This document shows, one piece after another, positions 35,600 through 45,210 of a stretch of DNA of 64,000 bases. The stretch is from the NCBI RefSeq assembly GCF_021728535.1, contig NZ_JAKKDU010000002.1, positions 190,932 to 254,931 on the forward strand, given 5' to 3'. The first letter of the stretch is position 1. Each line of letters starts with the position of its first letter. Below the pieces are notes generated by a model. That model had not been told where the DNA came from. It worked only from the letters and a program-made list of their open reading frames with translations, and made no database searches. The translations under genes were made by a program, and so were the position numbers. The stretch is from Wocania arenilitoris (GTDB lineage: Bacteria > Bacteroidota > Bacteroidia > Flavobacteriales > Flavobacteriaceae).

Positions 35600-36589
35600 T
35601 TACGATAAATCGCATATTAAATCGATTATTCTTTTAGAATATCCCGTTTCATTATCGTACCAACCTATTATTTTTACCATATTTCCAATAGCAGATGTCA
35701 TTTGAGAATCAAATATACATGAATGGGTGTTTCCTACAATATCTATTGAAACAATGGGGTCTTCGGTATATTCTAAAATACCTTTGTATTGATGTTTTGA
35801 AGCTTCTTTAAACGCATTATTTATGGTTTCAATGGTGACTTCATTTTTTACATTAAACGTTATATCGGTTAATGAGCCATTAATAACTGGCACTCTAATA
35901 CCACAACCTCCAATTGAGTTGGCAAGTTTTGGAAAAATTTTTGTTAACGCTTTTGCAGCACCAGTTGTTGTTGGAACAATAGATTGACTTGCTGCTCTAG
36001 ACCGACGTAAATCTCTATGAGGCTGATCATGCAAACTTTGGTCTGTTGTATACGAATGTACGGTTGTAATATAAGCTTGATTAATACCACAGAGTTTATC
36101 AATGATATCAATCATAGGCGCAGCGTTATTTGTTGTACATGATGCGTTAGAAATAATAGTTTCAGAGCCATCTAAACTTTTGTCATTAACTCCAAGGACA
36201 ATTGTTTTAATATTATTTTCAATTGGTGGAACACTTAAAATAACACGTTTTGCACCATTATTTATGTGATGTTGCAGGTCTTTTGTGGTTTTAAACTTTC
36301 CTGAAGCTTCAATTACAAAATCTACATTAAAAGGAGTCCAATCTATATTTTTAGGATGATTATAGTTCAGAAGAGGGATGTTTAATTCATTTACAATAAT
36401 ATGATTTTCATCAAAAGAAACTTTTCCATTAAAAAGCCCATGAACACTATCGTATTTAAGCAAATGGCTTAATGTTTTCGTGTCTGCTAAATCGTTTATA
36501 ACAACAACTTGGATGTTTTTATAGTCTTGTAGTAATCTAAAAACACGTCTGCCAATTCTTCCAAAGCCATTAATGGCAACTTTAATCAT
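35600..36589 (-). CDS. gap: glyceraldehyde-3-phosphate dehydrogenase
   Basis: 329 residues. Oxidises glyceraldehyde 3-phosphate to 1,3-bisphosphoglycerate. The N-terminal NAD site is INGFGRIGRRVFR with D33 (INDLAD), which favours NAD over NADP. The catalytic Cys is C151 in SNASCTTN and the catalytic His lies in VHSYT. The second Cys common in the motif (CTTNC) is Asn here, which does not affect catalysis. GWYDNETGYS closes the protein. It is followed by nothing co-directional before the kinase gene. lipA lies two bases upstream on the same strand, so the pair is probably one transcript. Confidence 0.95.
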   Translation of the reverse strand: MIKVAINGFGRIGRRVFRLLQDYKNIQVVVINDLADTKTLSHLLKYDSVHGLFNGKVSFDENHIIVNELNIPLLNYNHPKNIDWTPFNVDFVIEASGKFKTTKDLQHHINNGAKRVILSVPPIENNIKTIVLGVNDKSLDGSETIISNASCTTNNAAPMIDIIDKLCGINQAYITTVHSYTTDQSLHDQPHRDLRRSRAASQSIVPTTTGAAKALTKIFPKLANSIGGCGIRVPVINGSLTDITFNVKNEVTIETINNAFKEASKHQYKGILEYTEDPIVSIDIVGNTHSCIFDSQMTSAIGNMVKIIGWYDNETGYSKRIIDLICDLS

Positions 36590-36591
36590 AA

Positions 36592-37470
36592 TTAATTAAT
36601 GTGTTTTTGAGCTTTATAAGATGAACGTACCAAAGCACTACTTTCAACATGGCGAAAGCCTAATTTTAAACCAATTTCTTCAAATTCTTTAAATTGGTCT
36701 GGATTGATAAATTGTTTTACAGGTAAATGTTTTTTACTTGGTTGAAGATATTGCCCAATAGTAACTACATCTACATCATTTTCTTTAAGGTCATGTAGCG
36801 TTGCAATCACTTCTTCTCGAGTTTCACCTAAACCTAACATAATCCCAGATTTTGTTCTGCGCTGACCTTTAGATTTTAAATATTTTAAAACACCTAAACT
36901 TCTGTCGTATTTTGCTTGTATACGAACCTCTCTCGTTAAACGCCTAACTGTTTCAATATTATGAGAGACTACTTCGGGAGCTACGTTAATAATTCTATCG
37001 ATATGTTGTTCAATGCCTTGAAAATCGGGTATTAAAGTTTCTAAAGTAGTTTCTGGGTTCATTCTACGAACAGTTTTTACAGTTTCTGCCCACATTATGC
37101 TTCCCATATCTTTTAAATCGTCTCTATCTACACTGGTTAAAACCGCGTGTTTAATTTTCATAATTTTAATAGAGCGAGCTACTTTTTCAGGTTCGTCCCA
37201 ATCTACCGTTTCTGGTCGCCCCGTTTTTACCCCACAAAATCCGCAAGAACGCGTACAGATATTACCTAAAATCATAAAAGTAGCAGTGCCTTCGCCCCAG
37301 CATTCACCCATATTCGGGCAACTTCCTGAGGTGCAAATTGTGTTTAACTTGTATTTGTCTACTAACCCTCTAAGTTCGGTATATTTTTTTCCCGTTGGAA
37401 GTTTTACACGAAGCCATTTGGGCTTAGCTTGTCTTTCAGGTAGTATATTTGAAGCTGTATTTATGTTCAT
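36592..37470 (-). CDS. lipA: lipoyl synthase
   Basis: 292 residues. A radical-SAM enzyme that inserts two sulfurs into protein-bound octanoyl groups to make lipoyl cofactors. The auxiliary cluster ligands are C46, C51, C57 ([13 protein letters not shown]) and the SAM cluster ligands are C72, C76, C79 (CTRSCGFC). The terminal R-S-S-Y motif of the family is visible as VRSSYKA. Length is normal. No lipB is adjacent in this window. It is coupled to gap downstream. Confidence 0.96.
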   Translation of the reverse strand: MNINTASNILPERQAKPKWLRVKLPTGKKYTELRGLVDKYKLNTICTSGSCPNMGECWGEGTATFMILGNICTRSCGFCGVKTGRPETVDWDEPEKVARSIKIMKIKHAVLTSVDRDDLKDMGSIMWAETVKTVRRMNPETTLETLIPDFQGIEQHIDRIINVAPEVVSHNIETVRRLTREVRIQAKYDRSLGVLKYLKSKGQRRTKSGIMLGLGETREEVIATLHDLKENDVDVVTIGQYLQPSKKHLPVKQFINPDQFKEFEEIGLKLGFRHVESSALVRSSYKAQKHIN

Positions 37471-37523
37471 TTAATATCAAATTTCAAAAGCACAAAGATA
37501 CAAAGTATTCTATTAAAAAAATC

Positions 37524-38753
37524 TTATAAAGTTGTTAGATACCAAATACTAAACCCGATTAAAAAGATAATGCCAAACCAACTTAAAACATGTAATAGTT
37601 TTGATGGTTGCCATTTTTTAGGTGTATGTTTACTTGATACTAAAATGTAATTTATAATAGCATAAAAAGGTGCTGTAATAAACGATAAAATAGTAGCAAT
37701 TTTTACTAGTAAACCCATTTCTGAGGCGAAGAAAAAGAAAATACAAATGGTACCTGCTGCTAATAATAAAATCCAAACTAAGTACCCGCGTTTATAATTT
37801 TTATTAAATAATAATTCTGATGTTCTGTCCATAGCCCTTGGAGAGGCATCTAAACAGGTAAGCGTAGTACTAAACATAGTTGTAAAAGCTGCTATACCTA
37901 TTAAAACATAAGCCCAATCACCCAAGCTGGTGGTGTACATGTCTATAAGTTGACTAGAAAAGCTTCCTGCAGAATTACTAAATGTTTCACCTGTTCCAAA
38001 CATAACTAGGCCACCTAAAAGAACAAAACATATACCTAAAACTACAGTGCCAATATAACCTACATTAAAATCAAATAAAGCGGATTTGGGTTTAAAGTTT
38101 TTTTCACTTTTTTGTTTTTCAACAGCCCATAAAGAATGCCATACCGATATATCTAATGGTGCTGGCATCCATCCCATAAAGGCAATAAGGAAAGCAACTT
38201 GAGTAGTTTCTTTGGGTAAAACTTGTGCAAGAGAAATACTTGAATTGTTACCATACAAAGCCATAGTAACTGCAGCTATAGTACTTACAGATAAGATGAT
38301 AATAATAATCTTTATTAAATTATCAAGAAGTTTGTATTTTCCAATAATAAGAAGCCCTAGGCAAATAACAAGTACTATAATAGTCCATATTTTAACTGCT
38401 AATTCTGCGGTAAAACCTAAATTTCCAAATAGCGAAGAAGCTAAACCAGCAGTTACAATAGTAACAGCAGTTTGAATGGTAAACATGGTAGCAAAAGTTA
38501 AAATATAATAAGCTGTTAGCACGCCTTTACCTAGTCTTTTATAACCATCTAATAAGCTTTCTCCAGTAGCAGCTACATATCTTGGACCAAATTGAAAAAA
38601 TGGATATTTGCACAAGTTTGCTAAAAGTAACGCCCACAATAAACCCATGCCAAAATCGGCACCAGCTCGAGTTGATTGAACCAAATGCGAAACACCAATG
38701 GCAGCACCTGCAAATAATAAACCAGGACCAAGATTTTTGAGTTTCTTAATCAT
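37524..38753 (-). CDS. Nramp-related transporter with altered metal-site motifs
   Basis: 409 residues, about eleven transmembrane helices of the APC/Nramp fold. Helix 1 reads GPGLLFAGAAIGVSHLVQST, where canonical Nramp proteins have D-P-G-N for the transition metal. Helix 6 reads GWMPAPLDIS, where they have M-P-H-N. The transported ion is therefore probably not the usual Mn/Fe, and Mg-like divalent or other substrates are possible. It starts inside the end of the sigma factor gene (8-base overlap), so expression is coupled to that gene. It is annotated in relatives simply as Nramp family. Confidence 0.82.
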   Translation of the reverse strand: MIKKLKNLGPGLLFAGAAIGVSHLVQSTRAGADFGMGLLWALLLANLCKYPFFQFGPRYVAATGESLLDGYKRLGKGVLTAYYILTFATMFTIQTAVTIVTAGLASSLFGNLGFTAELAVKIWTIIVLVICLGLLIIGKYKLLDNLIKIIIIILSVSTIAAVTMALYGNNSSISLAQVLPKETTQVAFLIAFMGWMPAPLDISVWHSLWAVEKQKSEKNFKPKSALFDFNVGYIGTVVLGICFVLLGGLVMFGTGETFSNSAGSFSSQLIDMYTTSLGDWAYVLIGIAAFTTMFSTTLTCLDASPRAMDRTSELLFNKNYKRGYLVWILLLAAGTICIFFFFASEMGLLVKIATILSFITAPFYAIINYILVSSKHTPKKWQPSKLLHVLSWFGIIFLIGFSIWYLTTL

Positions 38754-39297
38754 TATTTTCTTTAATAATTTCTGCTAATAATTTTTTAGCCCGTAAAAGT
38801 TTAACCTTTACATTATTTATGGGTTCATTAAGTTCATTTGAAATTTCTTTATAACTCAATTCTTGAAAATAACGCAAGTTTATAACCTCTTGATAATGAG
38901 GTTTTAATTTTTTAATATCTCGAAGCAATTTGGCTAAATGTTGCTCTGTAATTAGTTTGTCTTCAGGTGATGGAGATTCGTCTAAAACTTGAAGTGCGCT
39001 ACTATTGTCTTTTGAAAGCACTTGAGTTATTGAGTTTTTTTCTTTTCTAAGTAAATCAATATGAATGTTTTTTGAAATAGTTATCAACCATGTTTTAAAC
39101 TTATAGGATTCATTATAGGTTTCAATTCTATCAAAAGCTCTAGAAAAAGTTTGAATGGTTATATCTTCAGCATCATTTTCGTTTTCAATGCGTTTTAGTT
39201 GAAATCCATAAACACTATCCCAAAATACATCTAACAGGTAATTAAATGCTTTTTGATCGTTTTTTTTAGCACGTTTAATAGCTTCCTCTATTTCCAA
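38746..39297 (-). CDS. ECF-type sigma-70 family factor
   Basis: 183 residues with region 2 (FNYLLDVFWDSVYGFQLK, DAEDITIQTFSRAFDRI, FKTWLITISKNIHIDLLRKE) and region 4 (LPHY-like LKPHYQEVINLRYFQELSYKEISNELN, VKVKLLRAKKLL). It is of the SigW/RpoE-like type and not the FecI type. The likely start is TTG at 39297, overlapping the glycosyltransferase stop. No anti-sigma gene is adjacent. It forms a three-gene overlap chain with the glycosyltransferase upstream and the Nramp-like gene downstream. Confidence 0.88.
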   Translation of the reverse strand: MEIEEAIKRAKKNDQKAFNYLLDVFWDSVYGFQLKRIENENDAEDITIQTFSRAFDRIETYNESYKFKTWLITISKNIHIDLLRKEKNSITQVLSKDNSSALQVLDESPSPEDKLITEQHLAKLLRDIKKLKPHYQEVINLRYFQELSYKEISNELNEPINNVKVKLLRAKKLLAEIIKENND

Positions 39298-40400
39298 TGG
39301 TTAGGTTTTGAAATAAGATTATTTATAAAGATAGTTAATTGTGATATAACTAAAAATATTTCTAAGAATGGAAGATAAATAATCAGATCTTTTTCATCTA
39401 ATTTTTTTGCTGAAAAACCTATGGTGATGTATTGTGCAATAAGTCGTAATATAAATAGTGATAATACAAGTTTCCATTCAAATTGAAACACTAATAATAT
39501 AATACCTAATGTCCAAAATAATAAATTGAAAAGATAAATTAATGCCAATAAAACCTTATGCTTTTTTTTGTAGTATTTGGCAGTTGATATATGGCGCCTT
39601 TTTTGTTTAAACCATGTTTTAAAACTTGTTTCTGGTATAGATGTTGTAAAACTGTTTTTTGAAAAACAAATTTCAGTATTACCCTTATTTGCTACTTCGT
39701 TTATAAATAAATCATCATCGCCCGAACGTATTTTCATGTGACTCATAAAACCGCGTGCATTGAAAAATTCTGTTTTTGTGTAGGCTAAATTTCTGCCAAC
39801 ACCCATATATGGAATACCTGTTTTTGCAAACGAAAAATACTGAGTAGCAGTAATTAAAGTTTCAAAGCGAATGAGTTTATTTATTAAGGAATTTTTGACT
39901 TTAGAATATGTACCATAGCCTAAAATAATACTTTTATTATGACTGAAATGCGAAACCATTTCTTTAATCCAGTTTTTAGAAACAGGGCTACAATCAGCGT
40001 CTGTAAATAGTAAATAATTGTTTTTAGCTGCTTTTATGCCAAGTGTTAAAGCATACTTTTTATTGCCCCAAAAGGCTTCATTATTTTTAACATCAACTAT
40101 TTTTATATTGTTATGTTGAGACGAAAATGCTTCCATTATTTCGAGTGTTTCATCTTGTGAAGCATCATTAATTAAAACAATTTCAAAATTTGAATACTCT
40201 TGAGCTATAATTGAAGGTAAAAACGCTTTAAGATTTTCGGCTTCATTTTTAGCACAAATAATAACTGAAACAGGAATGTTTTTATTGGTTTTCTTTTTTA
40301 GTTTCAAAAAAGCAAATTGACTTAAAAAAAGTAAGTAATATATAACTTGAAAAAAAACTACAATAATAAATACGTAGTACATATAATCAAGAAAACTCAT
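39288..40400 (-). CDS. family 2 glycosyltransferase, membrane-associated
   Basis: 370 residues from the ATG at 40400; the TTG six bases upstream is less likely. An N-terminal membrane helix (about 4-25) precedes the GT-A domain: VSVIICAKNEAENLKAFLP, IVLINDASQDETLE, YLLFTDADCSP (DxD-like), GDDDLFINEV and the KQKRRH acceptor-site motif. Three hydrophobic helices follow at the C-terminus. The KTWFKQKRRH form resembles processive or membrane-linked polysaccharide glycosyltransferases. The product is unknown. The small Cys-containing membrane protein gene is 6 bases upstream on the same strand. Confidence 0.88.
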   Translation of the reverse strand: MSFLDYMYYVFIIVVFFQVIYYLLFLSQFAFLKLKKKTNKNIPVSVIICAKNEAENLKAFLPSIIAQEYSNFEIVLINDASQDETLEIMEAFSSQHNNIKIVDVKNNEAFWGNKKYALTLGIKAAKNNYLLFTDADCSPVSKNWIKEMVSHFSHNKSIILGYGTYSKVKNSLINKLIRFETLITATQYFSFAKTGIPYMGVGRNLAYTKTEFFNARGFMSHMKIRSGDDDLFINEVANKGNTEICFSKNSFTTSIPETSFKTWFKQKRRHISTAKYYKKKHKVLLALIYLFNLLFWTLGIILLVFQFEWKLVLSLFILRLIAQYITIGFSAKKLDEKDLIIYLPFLEIFLVISQLTIFINNLISKPNHWK

Positions 40401-40406
40401 AAACAA

Positions 40407-40610
40407 TTAAGAGTGTTGAGGTTCGTTACAGTCTTTAAATTGATTTGGTGTTTTACCACAAAACCCACAAGCTTCACCATCTTTATTTAACAAGGGGTTT
40501 TGGCTAGCACAAGTTCCGGCAAATTTACCATCTTTTTTTGCCCAAATTTTTATGGCAATTCCAGCAATTCCTAGGCCTAATAAAACGATGGTTATTAAAA
40601 GAAGTTTCAT
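40407..40610 (-). CDS. small membrane protein with Cys-rich tail
   Basis: 67 residues with one N-terminal transmembrane helix (LLLITIVLLGLGIAGIAIKIW), then GKFAGTCASQNPLL, CGFCGK and KDCNEPQ. The four Cys after a short membrane anchor resemble the layout of NqrM, the small protein that matures the Na+-NADH:quinone reductase, but no nqr gene is in the window. Similar flavobacterial proteins are listed only as membrane or secreted protein. It is the first gene of the glycosyltransferase/sigma/Nramp chain. Confidence 0.75.
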   Translation of the reverse strand: MKLLLITIVLLGLGIAGIAIKIWAKKDGKFAGTCASQNPLLNKDGEACGFCGKTPNQFKDCNEPQHS

Positions 40611-40842
40611 CTGTTTAAATTTATTTTATTCGTTGGTCAGATATAACATTCAAATCAAAATTGCCCAGTGGGACGATTTTTTTGATTTTAATGTTTCATG
40701 TTTGAAAATTTAATACAAAGATAGTGCTTTTAGCACTAATTTATGTTGTGATTAATGTGTTGAATGTGACGTAATTGCTTTTTAGTGTCAAAAAATTAAT
40801 TTGTAAATTTAAACATCTAACCAATTTTAAAATTATTTAATT

Positions 40843-41529
40843 ATGAAAAAATTATTTGCAGAATTTTTCGGAACATTTTGGCTCGTTTTTGGAGGCTGTG
40901 GTAGTGCTGTTTTTGCAGCGGGTTTCCCTGATTTGGGAATTGGCTTTGTAGGCGTAGCACTAGCATTTGGACTTACCGTTTTAACTATGGCTTATGCCGT
41001 TGGGCATATTTCTGGAGGGCACTTTAATCCAGCCGTTTCCCTTGGCTTATGGGCTGGAGGAAAGTTTGAAGCTAAGAATTTAGTTGGCTATATTGTAGCA
41101 CAATTAATTGGTGCTATTGCCGCTGCTGGAGCACTTTATTTAATATTAAGGAATAAAGCTGATTTTGTTAGTATTGGTGGTTTTGCAGCTAATGGCTATG
41201 GCGAATTATCTCCTGATGGTTATTCCATGACTGCCGCTTTAATTGCAGAGTTTTTATTAACCGCATTTTTCTTGTTAATAATTTTAGGAAGCACCAATGC
41301 TAGAGCACCTAAAGGATTCGCTCCAATAGCTATTGGTTTAGGGTTAACATTAATTCATTTAATTAGTATCCCTATAACAAATACATCGGTAAATCCAGCA
41401 CGTTCTACAAGTCAAGCTTTATTTGCAGGTGCAGATTTTACTAGCCAACTTTGGTTATTTTGGGTTGCACCTATTGCAGGAGCTATAGTAGCAGGATTTA
41501 TCCACAAAGCGTTGTTTGATAAAGAATAA
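40843..41529 (+). CDS. aqpZ: aquaporin Z
   Basis: 228 residues, six transmembrane helices with two half-helices. The two NPA boxes are HFNPAVS (N62) and SVNPARS near residue 187. The narrow-filter residues are consistent with water-specific AqpZ ([11 protein letters not shown] at helix 1, NPARS Arg). It is a stand-alone gene, ending before a strong bidirectional terminator. Confidence 0.95.
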   Translation: MKKLFAEFFGTFWLVFGGCGSAVFAAGFPDLGIGFVGVALAFGLTVLTMAYAVGHISGGHFNPAVSLGLWAGGKFEAKNLVGYIVAQLIGAIAAAGALYLILRNKADFVSIGGFAANGYGELSPDGYSMTAALIAEFLLTAFFLLIILGSTNARAPKGFAPIAIGLGLTLIHLISIPITNTSVNPARSTSQALFAGADFTSQLWLFWVAPIAGAIVAGFIHKALFDKE

Positions 41530-41553
41530 CAAAGAGTCAATTATTATAGTATA

Positions 41554-41581
41554 AAAAAGCCTCACTTTAATGAGGCTTTTT
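41554..41581. terminator. bidirectional intrinsic terminator between aqpZ and anti-sigma gene
   Basis: A perfect 11-bp stem AAAAAGCCTCA / TGAGGCTTTTT (41554-41564, 41571-41581) with the loop CTTTAA. A-runs lie on one side and T-runs on the other, so it can end both the aqpZ transcript (plus) and the anti-sigma transcript (minus, ending at 41607). Confidence 0.88.
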
Positions 41582-41606
41582 GTTTTTTTAATGTTACAAA
41601 TTATTT

Positions 41607-42395
41607 TTATTGTAAACTAATTTGTGCTACTGAATTTTCAATTGAAGCTATAGTATTTCCACCTTTAGGCTCAATAGTAATTTGTAATGCTAATGCATCT
41701 TCAGTATAAGGAAGCGATTTAAGCTGTCTGTCGGCTTCACTTAAAATACCTAAACTAACCATTTTGCCTTGTAATTCTGCCCATATTTGGTAGCATTGCT
41801 CTTCTGGTAATTCAGGTAACGATACCACATCAATCATTGACGTTTTTTCCTTTGGGTTTATGTATGCCACTGTTTTTAAATCTTTAGCACGTTCGTTTCC
41901 TTTTATAATATATTTTTCGGTTTCAGGATTGTTAAGCTTTAATAACTGGCGCATAACATTATCGAGCATTTTATTGTTTTGTGCAATATCACTACGCAAA
42001 TCAAAAATTTCATCAACAACCACTTGGTTTTCTTCTGAAAGCTTTTTATTTTGAGTATAAAACAAGTAAGAGGTTCCTGCAAAAAGTAAGGCAGCAATAC
42101 TAGCTGCTAAACTAAATTTGTACCATTTTTTGTACTTATACGATGTGTTTAATTTAATAACAGGTTTTTGGTCAAGTTCTTCTAAAATATTATTTAGAAT
42201 ATTTTTTGGAGCTTCAACAGCATTACTTTTTGCAACAATCTCTAGATTGTGTTGCAAAGTGTTGTAGGCATTCTGTACTTCTGGGTATCTTGAAATATAA
42301 GTTTCAACCATTTCTGTTTCAGCAGAAGTAGTTTCACCTAGTAGATATTTTTCTAATAGGCCAGAATTTAAAAAAGTAGTTATTTTCTCATTCAT
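41607..42395 (-). CDS. anti-sigma factor, RskA-like
   Basis: 262 residues. A cytoplasmic zinc-finger-like N-terminus without the Cys set (LLEKYLLGETTSAETEMVETYI) is followed by one transmembrane helix at about 96-113 (FSLAASIAALLFAGTSYLFY), a coiled coil and a periplasmic RskA C-terminal domain (YQIWAELQGKMVSLGIL, ALQITIEPKGG). It would hold the sigma factor encoded 8 bases upstream at the membrane. What triggers release is not visible from sequence. Confidence 0.9.
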   Translation of the reverse strand: MNEKITTFLNSGLLEKYLLGETTSAETEMVETYISRYPEVQNAYNTLQHNLEIVAKSNAVEAPKNILNNILEELDQKPVIKLNTSYKYKKWYKFSLAASIAALLFAGTSYLFYTQNKKLSEENQVVVDEIFDLRSDIAQNNKMLDNVMRQLLKLNNPETEKYIIKGNERAKDLKTVAYINPKEKTSMIDVVSLPELPEEQCYQIWAELQGKMVSLGILSEADRQLKSLPYTEDALALQITIEPKGGNTIASIENSVAQISLQ

Positions 42396-42403
42396 GACTT
42401 TAT

Positions 42404-42937
42404 TTATTGTGGATTATAAATTTTTTTCAATTCTCGTAATCCAATTTTTAATCTCGATTTTATAGTTCCCAGCGGAATATCTAATTCATCACTAGCCTCT
42501 TGTTGTGTCATACCCTCAAAAAAGAGCGCATTAATTACTATTTGATATTTTTCATCAAGAGTATTTAGGTGATTTTTTATATCTAAAACGTCCTGATTTA
42601 ATTCTCCAAATGATACTTTATATACGGATGAAGTCTCCATTTGGACTTCTTTTTCGGTTTTCTTCTTTAAAGAACGGATTTTATCTATAGATGTATTATA
42701 GGCAATTCGATATAACCATGTAAACAATTTGGCTTTACTAGAATCGTATTTTTTAGAATATCTCCAAATTTTTACAAAGGTTTCTTGTAGTACGTCTTGT
42801 GCTGTATCATCATCTACTATTACTTTTTTTATAACACCGTATAAAGCATCGCCATAGTTTTCGTATAATAAAGTTATAGCTTTTTTGTCGCCATTTTCAA
42901 GTAGATTAACAATGTCTTTTTCTATGGATGAAATCAA
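42404..42937 (-). CDS. ECF sigma factor (SigK-like)
   Basis: 177 residues with region 2 (ITLLYENYGDALYGVIKKV, DVLQETFVKIWRY, LFTWLYRIAYNTSIDKIR) and region 4 (LDEKYQIVINALFFEGMTQQEASDELDIPLGTIKSRLKIGL). It is paired with the RskA-like anti-sigma factor directly downstream. This pair resembles mycobacterial SigK/RskA-type stress circuits. Its targets are not known from this window. Confidence 0.92.
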   Translation of the reverse strand: MISSIEKDIVNLLENGDKKAITLLYENYGDALYGVIKKVIVDDDTAQDVLQETFVKIWRYSKKYDSSKAKLFTWLYRIAYNTSIDKIRSLKKKTEKEVQMETSSVYKVSFGELNQDVLDIKNHLNTLDEKYQIVINALFFEGMTQQEASDELDIPLGTIKSRLKIGLRELKKIYNPQ

Positions 42938-43006
42938 GATAAATTTGGTTTAAACGATACGTTTATTTGGTTAGTAATATTACCAAAGTTAGAAATTTCT
43001 TTTAGA

Positions 43007-44020
43007 TTATAGAATATTAACTTCGGCTTCTATTGAAATATTAAAAAGTCTTTTAATAGTTTTTTGAATTAATTTTGAAAGATTCAAAATATCAGAACCT
43101 TTGGCATTACTATAATTTACAAGTACTAAAGCTTGTTTTTTATGTACGCCGTAGTTGCCAAAACGCTTGCCTTTAAAGCCAGCTTTTTCAATAAGCCAAC
43201 CTGCAGGTATTTTTATTTTATCTTTAGAAATGGTATAACTTGGCATTTCTGGAAAATTTTCGAGTAAGGTGTTGTAATGAGCTTTTGAAATCACAGGGTT
43301 TTTAAAAAAACTACCACTATTACCAATCTCTTTTGGGTTTGGTAATTTGCTTTTGCGAATAGCAATTACAGCTTTAGAAACTTCTTTAATGGTTGGTTTT
43401 GTTATGCCCATTTTTTCAAGTTGAGTTGTAATGCTACCGTAATTAATATTTAATTTATGTTTATTTTTAGTGAGTTTAAAAGTAACGCTTGTAATAATAT
43501 ATTTTCCTTTTTCTTGTTGTTTGAATATAGAATTTCGGTAACCAAAATCACAATCAGTATTAGAAAATGATTTTAGTTGGTTGGTTTCTAAAGAAAGTCC
43601 TTCACAAGAAACAAAAGTGTCTTTTAATTCTACACCGTAAGCACCAATGTTTTGAATAGGAGCAGTACCAACATTTCCAGGTATTAATGATAAATTTTCA
43701 ACACCTCCAAAATCATGTTTTAAACACCAAAGTACAAATTCGTGCCAGTTTTCGCCAGCATTTGCTTTTACAGTTGCAGAATTTTCATCTTCAGAAATTA
43801 TAGTAATTCCTTTTAAGTTGATATGAATAACTAAAGCTTCTTGGTTTTTGGTAAGTAACAAATTGCTGCCTCCTCCTAAAATTAATTTATTAGGGAAGTC
43901 TTTTAATGATAAAACAACCTTTAATTCATTGAGATTTGAAACCGTTACAAAATGTTTTGCAAGTACATCAATACCAAAAGTATTGTAGGGTTTTAAAGAT
44001 ATATTTTCTTTAATCTTCAC
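43007..44020 (-). CDS. murB: UDP-N-acetylenolpyruvoylglucosamine reductase
   Basis: 337 residues. Reduces the enolpyruvyl group to make UDP-MurNAc in peptidoglycan synthesis, using FAD and NADPH. FAD-binding stretches are LILGGGSNLLLT and NLSLIPGNVGTAPIQNIGAYGVELKD. The catalytic Ser lies in GNSGSFFKNP and the catalytic Glu near the C-terminus in the EAEVNIL end. It starts with an overlap to the aminotransferase stop (44020), so the two are coupled. Confidence 0.96.
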   Translation of the reverse strand: MKIKENISLKPYNTFGIDVLAKHFVTVSNLNELKVVLSLKDFPNKLILGGGSNLLLTKNQEALVIHINLKGITIISEDENSATVKANAGENWHEFVLWCLKHDFGGVENLSLIPGNVGTAPIQNIGAYGVELKDTFVSCEGLSLETNQLKSFSNTDCDFGYRNSIFKQQEKGKYIITSVTFKLTKNKHKLNINYGSITTQLEKMGITKPTIKEVSKAVIAIRKSKLPNPKEIGNSGSFFKNPVISKAHYNTLLENFPEMPSYTISKDKIKIPAGWLIEKAGFKGKRFGNYGVHKKQALVLVNYSNAKGSDILNLSKLIQKTIKRLFNISIEAEVNIL

Positions 44021-45210
44021 TAGTCTTTATAAACTTTTAAAGCTTCTTTTATAATATTCACAGCTTTAATTAGGCTTTCTTTGTTAAGTACGTAGGCTAT
44101 ACGAATTTGGTTTAAACCAACACCTGGAGTTGAGTAAAATCCACCTGCAGGAGCAACCATAACAGTTTCTCCATTAACGTCGAAATTTTCTAAAAGCCAT
44201 TTCGCAAAATTATCAGAATTTTTTATTGGCAATTCTACAATGCAATAAAAAGCCCCTTTTGGTTTAGCTACTTTAAGACCATCAATTTTTTGTAATTCAC
44301 TAATTAAAATGTTTCTTCTCTCAACATATTCTTCAATTACATCATCAAAGTAACTTTGTGGGGTGTCTAAAGCAGCTTCGCTTGCAATTTGTGCTAACGT
44401 TGGTGGGCTTAAGCGAGCTTGGGCAAATTTTAAGGCGGTTTGTATTACAGTTTTGTTTTTAGACACCAAACAACCAATTCTTGCACCACACATACTGTAG
44501 CGTTTTGAAACTGAATCAATCATAATAGCATAATCTTCAAGTTCAGTTTCTTGCATTATCGAGTAGTGTGTATTGCCATCGTATGCAAATTCTCGGTAAA
44601 CTTCATCAGCAATCAAAAATAAATCGTGCTTTTTAACAATAGCTGCTAATTTTTCAATTTCTTCTTTGGAGTACAAATAGCCTGTTGGATTTCCTGGGTT
44701 GCAAATTAAAATAGCTTTTGTTTTTGATGTAATTAATTTTTCAAACTCTTCAATTGGAGGTAATGCAAAATTATCTTCAATCTTAGAAATAACAGGAACA
44801 ACTTTTACAGCCGAAGCTGTTGAAAACCCGTTATAATTAGCATAAAATGGTTCTGGAATAATAATTTCATCATCTACATCCATAATACTTCCAAAAGCAA
44901 AAAGAAGAGCCTCACTACCACCTGTTGTTACAATAATATCGTTGTGGTTAACACCAATATCATGCTTTTTGTAATAAGCTGAAATTTTTTGTCTGTAAAC
45001 CTCAGAACCTTCAGATCTTGAGTATGCTAAAATATCAATATTACTATTTTTAATAGCCTGTAAAGCAATTTCTGGGGTTTTAATATCGGGTTGACCAATA
45101 TTTAAATAATAAATGAATTTACCTTTTTTTACCGCTTCTTCTGCAAACGGAACCAGTTTCCTAATAGGAGATTGTGGCATTAATTGCCCTTTTTTTGATA
45201 TTGTTGGCAT
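44020..45210 (-). CDS. class I/II aminotransferase, aspartate-type
   Basis: 396 residues, fold-type I PLP enzyme. The PLP lysine is K236 (SVSKRYSMCGARIG), with D202 (LIADEVYREF) and NPGNPTGYLYS as cofactor contacts, and the substrate Arg in QIRIAYVL near the C-terminus. Length and motifs match flavobacterial aspartate aminotransferases. Activity on other amino acids cannot be excluded. It lies in the order aminotransferase - murB. Confidence 0.88.
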   Translation of the reverse strand: MPTISKKGQLMPQSPIRKLVPFAEEAVKKGKFIYYLNIGQPDIKTPEIALQAIKNSNIDILAYSRSEGSEVYRQKISAYYKKHDIGVNHNDIIVTTGGSEALLFAFGSIMDVDDEIIIPEPFYANYNGFSTASAVKVVPVISKIEDNFALPPIEEFEKLITSKTKAILICNPGNPTGYLYSKEEIEKLAAIVKKHDLFLIADEVYREFAYDGNTHYSIMQETELEDYAIMIDSVSKRYSMCGARIGCLVSKNKTVIQTALKFAQARLSPPTLAQIASEAALDTPQSYFDDVIEEYVERRNILISELQKIDGLKVAKPKGAFYCIVELPIKNSDNFAKWLLENFDVNGETVMVAPAGGFYSTPGVGLNQIRIAYVLNKESLIKAVNIIKEALKVYKD

